NCBI GenBank assembly: GCA_013112585.1
Contig: JABFGH010000006.1
Coordinates: 1 to 64,000 of the forward strand
Direction of reading: 5' to 3'
Length of the DNA stretch: 64,000 nucleotides
Origin: Ignavibacteriota bacterium
Lineage (GTDB): Bacteria > Bacteroidota > Ignavibacteria > Ignavibacteriales > Melioribacteraceae
Positions within the stretch are counted from its first letter, which is position 1, and the number at the start of each line of letters is the position of its first letter. The translations under genes were made by a program, and so were the position numbers. The notes under the pieces are model-generated. The model was given only the letters and a program-made list of their open reading frames with translations. It did not search any database and was not told the DNA's origin. This document shows positions 9,160-18,285 of this stretch, in pieces.

Positions 9160-9410
9160 TTCCGTTTAACTTATTATTCATTGTGTATAATTTAAGCTAC
9201 ATTTTCCCCGGTTAAAAAACTTCGCACATTGGCTTTCTTAAACAAGTTGTGTAAATCCCCTGGCTGAAAATATCTGTGATTTTTGACTAAAATCAAAGGT
9301 TTATTCGTTTTTTATCAAATAAATTAAATAAAAAACATACTTCCGGTTTTCAATAAATTTAATGGCACTTCTCTTGAATAATCTATTTCAAATATTCATG
9401 GAGAAAGAAA

Positions 9411-10259
9411 ATGAAAACATTAAAAAAAATAATAAAATTAAGTTTGCTGCTATCGTTAGCAATTCTATTTACAAACTGTGATGAACATGATGACTATGCT
9501 TATGATAATACTCCTCCTTCACCGCCGACAAATGTAACGGTTTTACCCGGTGACGGTGAAATTGAAATCACATGGGATCATAACCCGGAAAGTGATGTAG
9601 CCGGTTATAATATTTATTATTCCGAAACTTACTGGGGTAAGTACACTAACTTAGGCAACACACCAAATAATATTTATTATGATGTAGAAGCAGGAAACGG
9701 TGACTTATATTATTACGGTGTAGCCGCATACGATTTTGACGGAAATGAAAGTGAACTAAGTTATGATGAAGTTTACGGCATTGCACGTCCGCAAGGTTTA
9801 AACCAGATATTATTTGATGCTCAAAGATTTCCCGAAACATCCGGTTATGACTTTAGTGAATTTACAGTCGTTGCTTTTGATGAATTGAGTGATACATATT
9901 CCTCGGACATGTTTTTTGATATTTTTAATGGTGTTTACTACCTGAATGTATTTGCTGATAGTGAAATACAAGACATGGGACCAACAAATGACATCTATGA
10001 TATTTTATACGCACCGGTTGGCGGATGGGTTCCTCTGCTGGATGGAGATAATGTAAAATATACTGAAGTGTTCGTCGGGCATACTTATGTAATTTCAACA
10101 TGGGATAACCATTATGCTAAAATAAGAGTTAAGGAAATCACCGGCGAAAGAATTGTGTTCGATTGGGCTTACCAATTGGTTGAGGGCGAAAGACAGATGA
10201 AAACTAAACCGGCTAATTCTGTTAGAGCTGAACTGCCGAGTAAAATTATTAGAAACTAA
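9411..10259 (+). CDS. lipoprotein with one fibronectin type III domain
   Basis: 282 residues with a lipoprotein signal ending in the lipobox LFTNC (Cys24). Residues 34-122 form an FN3 domain: PPSPPTNVTVLPGDGEIEITWDHN, DVAGYNIYY, and YYYGVAAYDFDGNES are the strands with the conserved Trp and Tyr residues. The C-terminal 150 residues (about 130-282) are not recognised. An envelope-anchored carbohydrate- or protein-binding role is plausible, but no catalytic motif is seen. It is monocistronic, with a GGAGAAAGAAA site before the ATG and a terminator after the stop. Confidence 0.85.
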   Translation: MKTLKKIIKLSLLLSLAILFTNCDEHDDYAYDNTPPSPPTNVTVLPGDGEIEITWDHNPESDVAGYNIYYSETYWGKYTNLGNTPNNIYYDVEAGNGDLYYYGVAAYDFDGNESELSYDEVYGIARPQGLNQILFDAQRFPETSGYDFSEFTVVAFDELSDTYSSDMFFDIFNGVYYLNVFADSEIQDMGPTNDIYDILYAPVGGWVPLLDGDNVKYTEVFVGHTYVISTWDNHYAKIRVKEITGERIVFDWAYQLVEGERQMKTKPANSVRAELPSKIIRN

Positions 10260-10292
10260 TAATTCCCAAAATCTCATTCCTTCTTTGTAGAT

Positions 10293-10328
10293 AAAAAGCA
10301 TATTACTTAGGTAGTATGCTTTTTTTTA
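10293..10328 (+). terminator. rho-independent terminator after the FN3 lipoprotein
   Basis: AGCATATTA (10298-10306) pairs with TAGTATGCT (10312-10320) with one G-T pair, followed by a run of T residues. An A-tract precedes the stem, so it could work in both directions. Confidence 0.85.
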
Positions 10329-10379
10329 TCTTTTTCTTGTTGTAGTTTTACTATTCACAAATTATTAATGCATTAGTAA

Positions 10380-13300
10380 ATGACTTTAAAGAATAGAAGA
10401 ATATTTGCCGCCATTGGAGTTGTACTTCTGCTGATTATAATTACCGGATTGGCTGAGCCTATTATTACTAACAATGCAAAGGAAGAATGGGAAATAAACA
10501 TTCAAAAAGAAGTTGATGAAATTGAAGAGGCTGTAGGTAATTATGTTAATCAAGAAATTGATAATCTTCTTAATAAAAACATCGCACTCCAAAAATATCT
10601 TTTAAAAATCAGCAGTCAGCCGAATTCAATTTCAAATCTCATTAAATTTATTAACTCCGATGAATACAATAATTTAAACATTCAGATTTACGAAAATGAT
10701 ACGAACTTAGTTGCATGGAATGGAATAACCTTTGGCAGCAACTACAATAAAACTGCCGGGCTTTACGAAACCGGTGAAATATTTTTATACTCCGATAAAA
10801 TTTTATCATTTATTGCTGTTGAAGATACACTTACTGCAGAAAGCATTTACAGACTTATTATTGCTAAGCCAATTGAAAAACATTATAAACTAAACAATAA
10901 ATATTTTGATCAGATAAGTATTTCTGAAAAATTTTCAAATCAGTTTTCAATCAAGTTTAAAGTTTATTTTAATCCCGCTGAAAAATATACCAAAGATGGG
11001 CGCTTTACCTCAATTGATATTAGAAATAATTTAGGCAACAAAATCGGACTGATAACTTTTCAGAAACCAACCTTAACAAATCATATACAATCAATAAGTA
11101 ATACTGCCAGTTCTATTCAGGCGGCATTATTTTTAATAGGCTACATTCTATTGTGGTTCACTATTTATTTAAATATAAAACAAATAAATCACCGGCTGAT
11201 CCGGTTATCGATTTATATTTTATATATCGCATTGTTCCGAATATTTCTTTTCGTTTTTGATTTGCCGAACAAAATATTAAGCGGAGGTTTGACAGACCCC
11301 GAATATTTTTCATCAACATTTGGTTATGGAATTGCGGGCTCGCCAATTGATTTTTTTATAACTGCAATTATGCTGCTGATTATCTGCCTGATAATTTACA
11401 AGTACTCTATTGAATATTTCCCATCGGAAAGATTTAATGATAGAAAAAATGCCGCTGCATTAATTACAGTTCTAATTTTAATATTTCTATTATTTCTGCG
11501 CGGATTTGGCGCTGCACTTAATAGCGTTGTTTTCGATTCCACCCTCCGATACTTTAGAGATGTTTCACTAATTCCAAATACTCCAATATTTTTAATGGAA
11601 ATAAATATTTTAATTTTGGGAATTTGTTCGGTAATTATTTCGATTGCGATAATTCAGCTTTGTTTAAAGATTGCTAAAAGAGCTGTTGAAAGAAGAATAG
11701 TTTTAATCTTTTTAGTATTATTTATAATATTTCAATTTGCCGGTGTTCTTTTTGACCTGATACAAAAGCAGCCGCAAGGCACACCGTTTATAAGAATATT
11801 ATATATTACTTCAATTTTCCTTTTCAGCTATTATGTTTATTTCAATAGTAAAGTATTTTTAAATTTTATTTATATAGCTTTCATCGGTTCCATACTTTCA
11901 ATTAGTCTGCTCAACTATTATAACTCCGAGCTTCAGCGGGAATCGCTAAAAACTACAGCCGTAAAATTAACCCGCCCCGGCGAGCCGTATATAAATAATT
12001 TGATTTCGGAAATGTTTAAGAAATGGCGGGTATCGGAAACAACTAAAAATATATTTACAGATGATGCTGATAATTATACCGCCGAAGCATTTAAATTATG
12101 GGTAAGCAGTGATTTATATAAGGAAGGCGTCAGTTCTGAAATTAACTTTTTAGATTCAAATAAAAATTACCTGGGCGGTTACGGGTTTAATTTTGATTCC
12201 TACTACAGAGCCGATTGGAGTAAGTTTTCTATCCCGAACGAGAGTGTATCAATATTTTCTGAGAGCTTACTTTTTAGCGATAGTAAAATAATTAGAAGCA
12301 TTGCACAAATTAGGGATAAAGATAACCTGATTGGTTACCTGGAAATATCAGTGCTTTACGATGTAGATATTTTTGAATTCAGAGAATCACCGGTGTTCCT
12401 TTCGGGTAATAATGATATTGTTAATCCAGAAGTTGAGCTTGAAGATTTAGCAGTATTTGATTTTCACGACGGCGAGTTGATTAATGAACTCTCAGATTTT
12501 ACACTGTCGGATGAAGAGAAGCAGCTATTGACTTCAGTAAATTTTTCTGATCAAGATGAAGCCTGGCTTACAATTCCGCTTAAAGGTGAAATGCATAGAG
12601 TGTATCTCATAAAAAATAATCAGCTGAATTTTGAACGAATACTGGCTGTGGCATTGAAAGAGAGAGAAGTTTCATGGAATTTATACGACTTTTTCAAAGT
12701 ATTTTTTATACACAGTTTAACAATTTTAGGCGTGCTTATTTTATTTGTAATGTGGGGTGTTGGTGAAAGAAGAATTATCAAACTTACATTTAGAACTCGA
12801 CTTCTTTTAGCATTCATTCTGGTGTCTATTGTCCCTCTTATTCTGCTTGCAAGTTATTTTAGACTTTTAACAGAAGAAAAAAATACAACAGCTAAAGAAT
12901 ACAAATTAGGCAAAAGAGCATTTAATGTTGAAAGCTATATTAACGATTACATTGCCAACTCCACCATAAACTCTGTTGAAATATTTAATAAAGCAAACCG
13001 CGATTTAGGAATAGACTTTTCAATATTTGAGGGAAAAAAATTAGTATTCAGCACAGTTAATAAATATTATCAAGTTGGCTTACTATCAGAAACCTTAAAC
13101 CCCATAGCATATAACCGGCTTGTTATACTTGGTGCAAAGGAGTATGTAGCAGAAGAAAATATCGAAGGTTATAAATTCAGTTCATTTTATTACAGGGGTA
13201 TAATTGGAAGCGAAGAATACATTTACAAAGTAAGCGGCGTTTTTAATCCCATAATGTTACCTTTATCTGATATTGAAATAAATATTTTTCTATTCGGAAG

Positions 13301-14183
13301 CTATTCGCTTGCGATAATTTTAATTGTAATACTAAGTACAATATTAGCAAATCAAATTGCTTCGCCCATACGCAAACTTACAAACGCTACAAAATCAGTT
13401 GCCAGCGGCGACCTAAACATTGAGCTTTACACTAACAGCAGAGGGGAAATTGGGCAGCTTGTAAATGGTTTTAATTTAATGGTGCGCGAGCTGAAGAAGA
13501 GTCAAGCTGAGCTTGCTGAAATTGAAAGAGAAACTGCGTGGAAAGAATTTGCAAGACAAGTGGCACACGAAATTAAAAATCCCTTAACACCAATGAAGCT
13601 TTCGGTTCAGCAATTATCTGCTGCCCATAAAGATAACTCTCCAAAATTTAATTCAATTTTTGAAAAAGTTACACAAACATTAATTAGTCAGATTGAAACA
13701 TTAAAAAATATTGCAACTGAATTTTCATCCTTTGCACGTATGCCCAAAATAAATGTAGAAAAAATTGATCTTACTGCTGCGCTGAATAATGCTGTTAATT
13801 TATTTGCCGAAGAAAATGTAAAAATTAAAATAGAGGGAGTCTTTTCAAACCCAAAAGTAGTAGCTGATATTGATCAGACAACAAGAACCATAATCAATCT
13901 AATCCGCAATTCTATTCAAGCGGGGGCTGATAGTGTAAAGTGTCTGCTGCTCGAGAATGAAAAATTCAACATAATAAAAATTGATGATAACGGGCACGGA
14001 ATACCGCAGGAAATTGCAGAGAAAGTTTTTGAGAATAACTTTACTACTAAAAAGGAAGGAATGGGAATTGGATTGAGTCTGGCGAAAAAATATTTAGAAA
14101 ATATAAATGGCACAATTGAAATAGAAAAAACCTCGGAGGCGGGAACAGTAATAATAATAAGCTTTCCCAAGGCTATAGAATAA
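10380..14183 (+). CDS. large NtrY-like membrane sensor histidine kinase
   Basis: 1267 residues, roughly twice the size of a typical sensor kinase. An N-terminal TM (9-27) and an extracytoplasmic region precede a cluster of about eight hydrophobic helices (240-510). A second extracytoplasmic block runs to about 770, followed by two TMs and another sensor segment to about 975. Then come a TM, a HAMP linker (PIRKLTNATKSVASGDL) and the kinase core. The phospho-acceptor is His1063 in QVAHEIKNPLTPM; the ATPase domain has NLIRNSIQAG, DDNGHGIP and GMGIGLSLAKKYL. HEIKNPLTPM and the HAMP arrangement resemble NtrY, a nitrogen/redox sensor. No response-regulator gene is adjacent, so the partner is encoded elsewhere. 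The stop codon abuts the ATG of the next gene, implying translational coupling with the helicase-nuclease. Confidence 0.88.
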   Translation: MTLKNRRIFAAIGVVLLLIIITGLAEPIITNNAKEEWEINIQKEVDEIEEAVGNYVNQEIDNLLNKNIALQKYLLKISSQPNSISNLIKFINSDEYNNLNIQIYENDTNLVAWNGITFGSNYNKTAGLYETGEIFLYSDKILSFIAVEDTLTAESIYRLIIAKPIEKHYKLNNKYFDQISISEKFSNQFSIKFKVYFNPAEKYTKDGRFTSIDIRNNLGNKIGLITFQKPTLTNHIQSISNTASSIQAALFLIGYILLWFTIYLNIKQINHRLIRLSIYILYIALFRIFLFVFDLPNKILSGGLTDPEYFSSTFGYGIAGSPIDFFITAIMLLIICLIIYKYSIEYFPSERFNDRKNAAALITVLILIFLLFLRGFGAALNSVVFDSTLRYFRDVSLIPNTPIFLMEINILILGICSVIISIAIIQLCLKIAKRAVERRIVLIFLVLFIIFQFAGVLFDLIQKQPQGTPFIRILYITSIFLFSYYVYFNSKVFLNFIYIAFIGSILSISLLNYYNSELQRESLKTTAVKLTRPGEPYINNLISEMFKKWRVSETTKNIFTDDADNYTAEAFKLWVSSDLYKEGVSSEINFLDSNKNYLGGYGFNFDSYYRADWSKFSIPNESVSIFSESLLFSDSKIIRSIAQIRDKDNLIGYLEISVLYDVDIFEFRESPVFLSGNNDIVNPEVELEDLAVFDFHDGELINELSDFTLSDEEKQLLTSVNFSDQDEAWLTIPLKGEMHRVYLIKNNQLNFERILAVALKEREVSWNLYDFFKVFFIHSLTILGVLILFVMWGVGERRIIKLTFRTRLLLAFILVSIVPLILLASYFRLLTEEKNTTAKEYKLGKRAFNVESYINDYIANSTINSVEIFNKANRDLGIDFSIFEGKKLVFSTVNKYYQVGLLSETLNPIAYNRLVILGAKEYVAEENIEGYKFSSFYYRGIIGSEEYIYKVSGVFNPIMLPLSDIEINIFLFGSYSLAIILIVILSTILANQIASPIRKLTNATKSVASGDLNIELYTNSRGEIGQLVNGFNLMVRELKKSQAELAEIERETAWKEFARQVAHEIKNPLTPMKLSVQQLSAAHKDNSPKFNSIFEKVTQTLISQIETLKNIATEFSSFARMPKINVEKIDLTAALNNAVNLFAEENVKIKIEGVFSNPKVVADIDQTTRTIINLIRNSIQAGADSVKCLLLENEKFNIIKIDDNGHGIPQEIAEKVFENNFTTKKEGMGIGLSLAKKYLENINGTIEIEKTSEAGTVIIISFPKAIE

Positions 14184-17100
14184 ATGGAAAAAATACTCAC
14201 ACCATATCAAAAAGATGCACTTCACTATAATAAGCACATTGCCTTAACTGCAAATGCGGGATCGGGTAAAACTTTTGTGTTGTCAAGAAGATATGTTGAT
14301 ATTGCTCAAAAAGAAAAAATCCCATTGCGCAAAATTGTAGCAATTACATTCACCGATAAAGCAGCCGGGGAATTAAATAAAAATATTGCTGAAGTAGTTG
14401 AAAAAAGACTAAATAATTCTACAAACCCAGGTGAAATTAAAACACTCGAAAAAATTAGAAGGCAGCTTGTATCGGCAAACATTTCAACAATCCACTCCTT
14501 CTGCATCGAGGTGCTTAAAGAATTTTCGCCCGAAGCAGGGTTGGATGCTAACTTTGTACCTGTTGACCAAACAACTGCGGATGAGTTAATTGAGTTAAGC
14601 ATTGAAGAAACGCTAAATCAATTATTGCTCAACGATTCCGAATTGGATGTGAAAAATTTAATTAGATTTTTCGGTTCCCAAAAAATATTGAGTATTGAGA
14701 TAAAAAAATTATTAAAAAATCGAAAAGCAATAACAGATTTATATGAAAAAGAATATTCAAAAGATGAAAGTGAAATTGCTGAATGGTTTAGAAATAATTT
14801 TCGAGAAAAGTTTAAGTATTTATTTATTGATAAAGCAGCAGATATAAAATCATTATTAGCTGAAATTAATAATTATGTATTAAGCCTTAAACCGGATAAC
14901 CCAATAGCAGCAATTGCATCAGAGCTTATTGAAAAGATCAATTCATCACTTTCGCCTTTCGAGTTTATAGAATTAACAAATCAAATTGCGGAGCAGATAT
15001 GTACAAAAGCCGGCGGCATAAAAGCCAGAAGTTATTTACCGAATGATGAGAGGGAAGATTTAACTTCACAAATAAATGAAGCTGAAAATTTAATAAGCGA
15101 TATTTTAAAAATTGAAATACCGGATAACTCCGAAGAAGTTGAAAAATTATTAGCAGTGTACGGAAAAGAAATCGCAAGTCTTTTTATTCTTGCGGCGGAT
15201 GAATATACATCTAAAAAAGAAGAACGCGGTTACCTGGATTTTGAAGATATACTCCATCACACGAAAAGAATAATAGGTAAACCTGAAGTACAGGAATACT
15301 TAAGCAGCAATTATGAATACGTGATGATTGATGAATATCAAGACACTAACGAAATTCAATACGAAATATTTATGCCCATATTGAACAATTTAAAATCAGG
15401 TAATCTTTTTGTGGTAGGTGATGAAAAGCAGAGTATATACATGTTCCGCGATGCTGATATAAAAGTTTTTATGCGAACCAAAAAGGAGATTGAGCAAGCG
15501 GTAAAAAAGGATGGGATTCTAAGTCTTCCGCATAGTTTCAGAGTGTCACCGCCAATTGCTGCATTCACAAACGAGGTGTTTAAAGAATTATTTAAAGAAC
15601 CTGATATTGAACTTAACGAGGTTGAACATAGTAATTTAGTTTGCGCTAGACCCGAGGAAACTATTGGCAGCGTGCAGATGATAATTTCAGATGAAGAGGG
15701 TGAACCGGAAGCTGAACTTGTTGCTAAAAAAATTATTACGCTAATGTCTGATCAAAACCCGGACTTTGGATTAAACGACATTGCCATTTTATGCAGAAAG
15801 AGAAGTGTGTTTGCCGAATTGGAAAAGGCGTTTTCAAATCATGGAATACCTCATACAGTAGTAGCCGGTAAGGGGTTTTATCAGAAGCAGATTGTGAATG
15901 ATATTTATAATTATCTCTCATTTTTGATTAATAGAGATGACAATACATCATTAGTTGGAATTTTACGGGCGCCCTTTTTTACATTATCGGATACTGAAGT
16001 ATTTGCCATTTCTTTAGAAAAAGGAAAAACATTTTTTGAAAAAATAATCAATTATTCTGCTGAGAATAATAAGTACAATAAAATAATTATTACACTGACA
16101 GACCATATCTCAATTGCACAAAGTTCCGAGTTCAGTTTTATATTAAGAAAAATAATTTCTGATACTGAATACCTACCCGTAATTGCTGCCCGTGAAAACT
16201 ATAAACAGGAATTAAGTAATCTCGAAAAATTATTTAAAGTAGCAAAATCTTTTGAGCAGCAAGGGTTCAAATCACTATATGATTTTGTTGACTACTTAAA
16301 AACATCAATTCAAAATTTAGTTGATGAAGGACAGGCGGCAATTAATGAAGATGAACAGTCCGTGAAAATTATGACAATACATCAAGCAAAGGGTTTAGAA
16401 TTTAACACAGTGTTTTTATTTAGATGCAATGATACTTCTGAGGAGGATAGAATAAAATCACGCAGTATTGTGGTTGATAAAGACTTTGGGATTTTAACAA
16501 AGGTACCCAATGCAAATAATTACTTTGAAGATTTTGTTTCCGCACCGATAAACGGAATTTACAATTATGTAAGTAATCGAAAAAATATTGGAGAGCTTAA
16601 AAGACTATTATACGTCGGCGTTACACGTGCTGTTCAAAATTTAATTATTACAGGTACAATTAAAAATGGTGCCGCAAAGAAAAAATCATTTTTAGATTTT
16701 TTAACCTCTGCTCTTGAAATAGATTTAGAAGCTGCCGATCATAAAATAAAAACTAATTTAGAGTTTATGAAACTGAAGGGGGAGGAGTATGAATTTTTTG
16801 ATAAGAAAATTGAATTTGATATTTCGATAGAACGAGTAATTGAAAGTAAAATAAACTCACTAAAAATAAGCGGCAAAGAAAAGTTGGGTAACAAAACCTA
16901 CTTACTAAATCATATTGAAGATAAATCAGAAGAGGAAATAATTTCCGCAACTAAGTTAGCTGTTTACACCCAATGTCCGCTTAAATATCAACTTACTTAT
17001 GAACTCGGCTATTCTGATATTAACAGCATTTTTGAATTAACAAAAAGCGAGAGTGAACCTGCTGATTTTGAATTTCAAATAAATGAAAATGATGATGATG

Positions 17101-17750
17101 ATTTTGTAGGCTACGCCGAATTTAAGGGTCGTGTGATACACAAAGTTTTGGATGAAGAAATTGATATACAGAACTTAAATAAGCGTGTAGATGAATTATT
17201 GGAAAAAGAATTTTATAACAGGAGTACATCAAAAAAAGTATTCGAGTCGGTTAAAAATTCCATATTAAATGATCTTCAGCAATTTTATAGATCTCAAACA
17301 TATAAAGAGCTTATTGAGTTTAGTAATTATAAAAATGAACACGAGATATATCTTAAACTAAATGATTTTTACCTTTATGGAATAATAGATAAACTGATAA
17401 TTGATAATAAAAAAATAATTATTGTTGATTACAAAACCGACAACATAAAAGAAGAGGAAATAAATTCCAGAGGCGAGCTTTACCTTTCGCAGCTTAAATT
17501 TTATGCGGTACTTATAAATGAAATTTATAATCCAAATGAAATTGAACTAAGAATTGTATTTACAAAATTTCCCGATATAAATTTTGCGAAGGGGATTACA
17601 GAAAAAGAAATAAATGAGTTTCGAGAATATATAAAGAGTGTTGTTCTCTCAATTCGTAATAACAATTATCCCCCAGATTTAAATCATTGTATTAAATGCC
17701 ACTATGCTGTTGATGGGAAGAAATGTGTGAAAGCAAATAGCAAAACATAA
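14184..17750 (+). CDS. AddA-like UvrD-family helicase with C-terminal PD-(D/E)XK nuclease
   Basis: 1188 residues. Superfamily 1A helicase motifs: Walker A ANAGSGKT (23-30), AITFTDKAAGEL, VMIDEYQDTNEIQYE (about 380), VVGDEKQSIYMFRDAD (about 410), TIHQAKGLEFNTVFLF (about 731) and LLYVGVTRA (about 808). The nuclease domain follows with GRVIH, GIIDKL, IVDYKTD and QLKFYA, the RecB/AddA catalytic set. Cys931 (TQCPLKYQL) together with Cys1169, Cys1172 and Cys1181 near the C-terminus form the C...CxxC...C arrangement that holds an Fe-S cluster in AddB and Cas4 nucleases. It should process double-strand breaks for RecA. No AddB gene is adjacent, although addB normally precedes addA. The last codons (ANSKT) lie within the flanking tandem repeat. 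Confidence 0.9.
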   Translation: MEKILTPYQKDALHYNKHIALTANAGSGKTFVLSRRYVDIAQKEKIPLRKIVAITFTDKAAGELNKNIAEVVEKRLNNSTNPGEIKTLEKIRRQLVSANISTIHSFCIEVLKEFSPEAGLDANFVPVDQTTADELIELSIEETLNQLLLNDSELDVKNLIRFFGSQKILSIEIKKLLKNRKAITDLYEKEYSKDESEIAEWFRNNFREKFKYLFIDKAADIKSLLAEINNYVLSLKPDNPIAAIASELIEKINSSLSPFEFIELTNQIAEQICTKAGGIKARSYLPNDEREDLTSQINEAENLISDILKIEIPDNSEEVEKLLAVYGKEIASLFILAADEYTSKKEERGYLDFEDILHHTKRIIGKPEVQEYLSSNYEYVMIDEYQDTNEIQYEIFMPILNNLKSGNLFVVGDEKQSIYMFRDADIKVFMRTKKEIEQAVKKDGILSLPHSFRVSPPIAAFTNEVFKELFKEPDIELNEVEHSNLVCARPEETIGSVQMIISDEEGEPEAELVAKKIITLMSDQNPDFGLNDIAILCRKRSVFAELEKAFSNHGIPHTVVAGKGFYQKQIVNDIYNYLSFLINRDDNTSLVGILRAPFFTLSDTEVFAISLEKGKTFFEKIINYSAENNKYNKIIITLTDHISIAQSSEFSFILRKIISDTEYLPVIAARENYKQELSNLEKLFKVAKSFEQQGFKSLYDFVDYLKTSIQNLVDEGQAAINEDEQSVKIMTIHQAKGLEFNTVFLFRCNDTSEEDRIKSRSIVVDKDFGILTKVPNANNYFEDFVSAPINGIYNYVSNRKNIGELKRLLYVGVTRAVQNLIITGTIKNGAAKKKSFLDFLTSALEIDLEAADHKIKTNLEFMKLKGEEYEFFDKKIEFDISIERVIESKINSLKISGKEKLGNKTYLLNHIEDKSEEEIISATKLAVYTQCPLKYQLTYELGYSDINSIFELTKSESEPADFEFQINENDDDDFVGYAEFKGRVIHKVLDEEIDIQNLNKRVDELLEKEFYNRSTSKKVFESVKNSILNDLQQFYRSQTYKELIEFSNYKNEHEIYLKLNDFYLYGIIDKLIIDNKKIIIVDYKTDNIKEEEINSRGELYLSQLKFYAVLINEIYNPNEIELRIVFTKFPDINFAKGITEKEINEFREYIKSVVLSIRNNNYPPDLNHCIKCHYAVDGKKCVKANSKT

Positions 17751-17880
17751 ATTTCAAAATCCAAATGACAAAGCCCAAATAGCAAATCACAAATTTCAAA
17801 ACCCAAATAACAAACTCCAAATAACAAACTTCAAATGACAATCTCAAAATTTCAAACTCCAAATTCAAAACTCAAGCCAT
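17733..17880. repeat. imperfect AAATTTCAAA/CCAAAT tandem array
   Basis: Short, variable units of the form CAAAT-RnCAAA-YYCCAAAT follow each other for about 150 bases. The array starts inside the last codons of the helicase-nuclease gene and supplies its stop. The units are too short and irregular for CRISPR, and there are no conserved repeats with spacers. Confidence 0.75.
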
Positions 17881-17965
17881 ATCATCCAGATACTAGCAAC
17901 CAGTAACCAGTATCTAGCCCTGCCCGCCGTTTTATTTGGCGGGATCAAGTATCAAGTATCCAGAA
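17881..17965. repeat. dispersed element with CCCGCC/GGCGGG palindrome
   Basis: A run of CCAG-type words (ATCCAGATACTAGCAACCAG) is followed by CCCGCC (17923-17928), a 9-base loop, GGCGGG (17938-17943), then AAGTATCCAG. The same arrangement, with CCCACC/GGTGGG instead, lies inside the RND pump gene at 43553-43630. Confidence 0.75.
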
Positions 17966-18174
17966 AAGGACATCACCTCTTAAACTCTGATATTTTGGAT
18001 TTGAATTTTTTACAATTATTATTAAATTAATCCAGCGGGTTTTTTACAGAGGATTAAAAGGAAAAAATTTTAGAGCAAAGAGAGGAGAATAATATGCACT
18101 ACCCCCCCCCAAGAAATACACAAGAAGATTTAAGATTAAGGATTAGCGATTTTCGATTTTTTAAGTTTTTATCT

Positions 18175-18235
18175 TTTATAAAATCTTTGCGTCTTTACAT
18201 TTACACGTCTTTACGCCTGCCCGCAGCGGTGGGCT
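18175..18235. repeat. GTCTTTAC short tandem words and a GCCTGCCCGC palindrome
   Basis: Repeated GTCTTTAC words lead into CTGCCCGCAGCGGTGGGC, another palindromic unit of the CCCGCC type. Similar GTCTCTAC arrays occur at 30897-30970. The surrounding 17966-18285 interval contains no gene that I can support. Confidence 0.6.
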
Positions 18236-18285
18236 AACGCGTTTCTCCATCTCACATTTGCACTTTGACTTTTTACCAGTATTAA

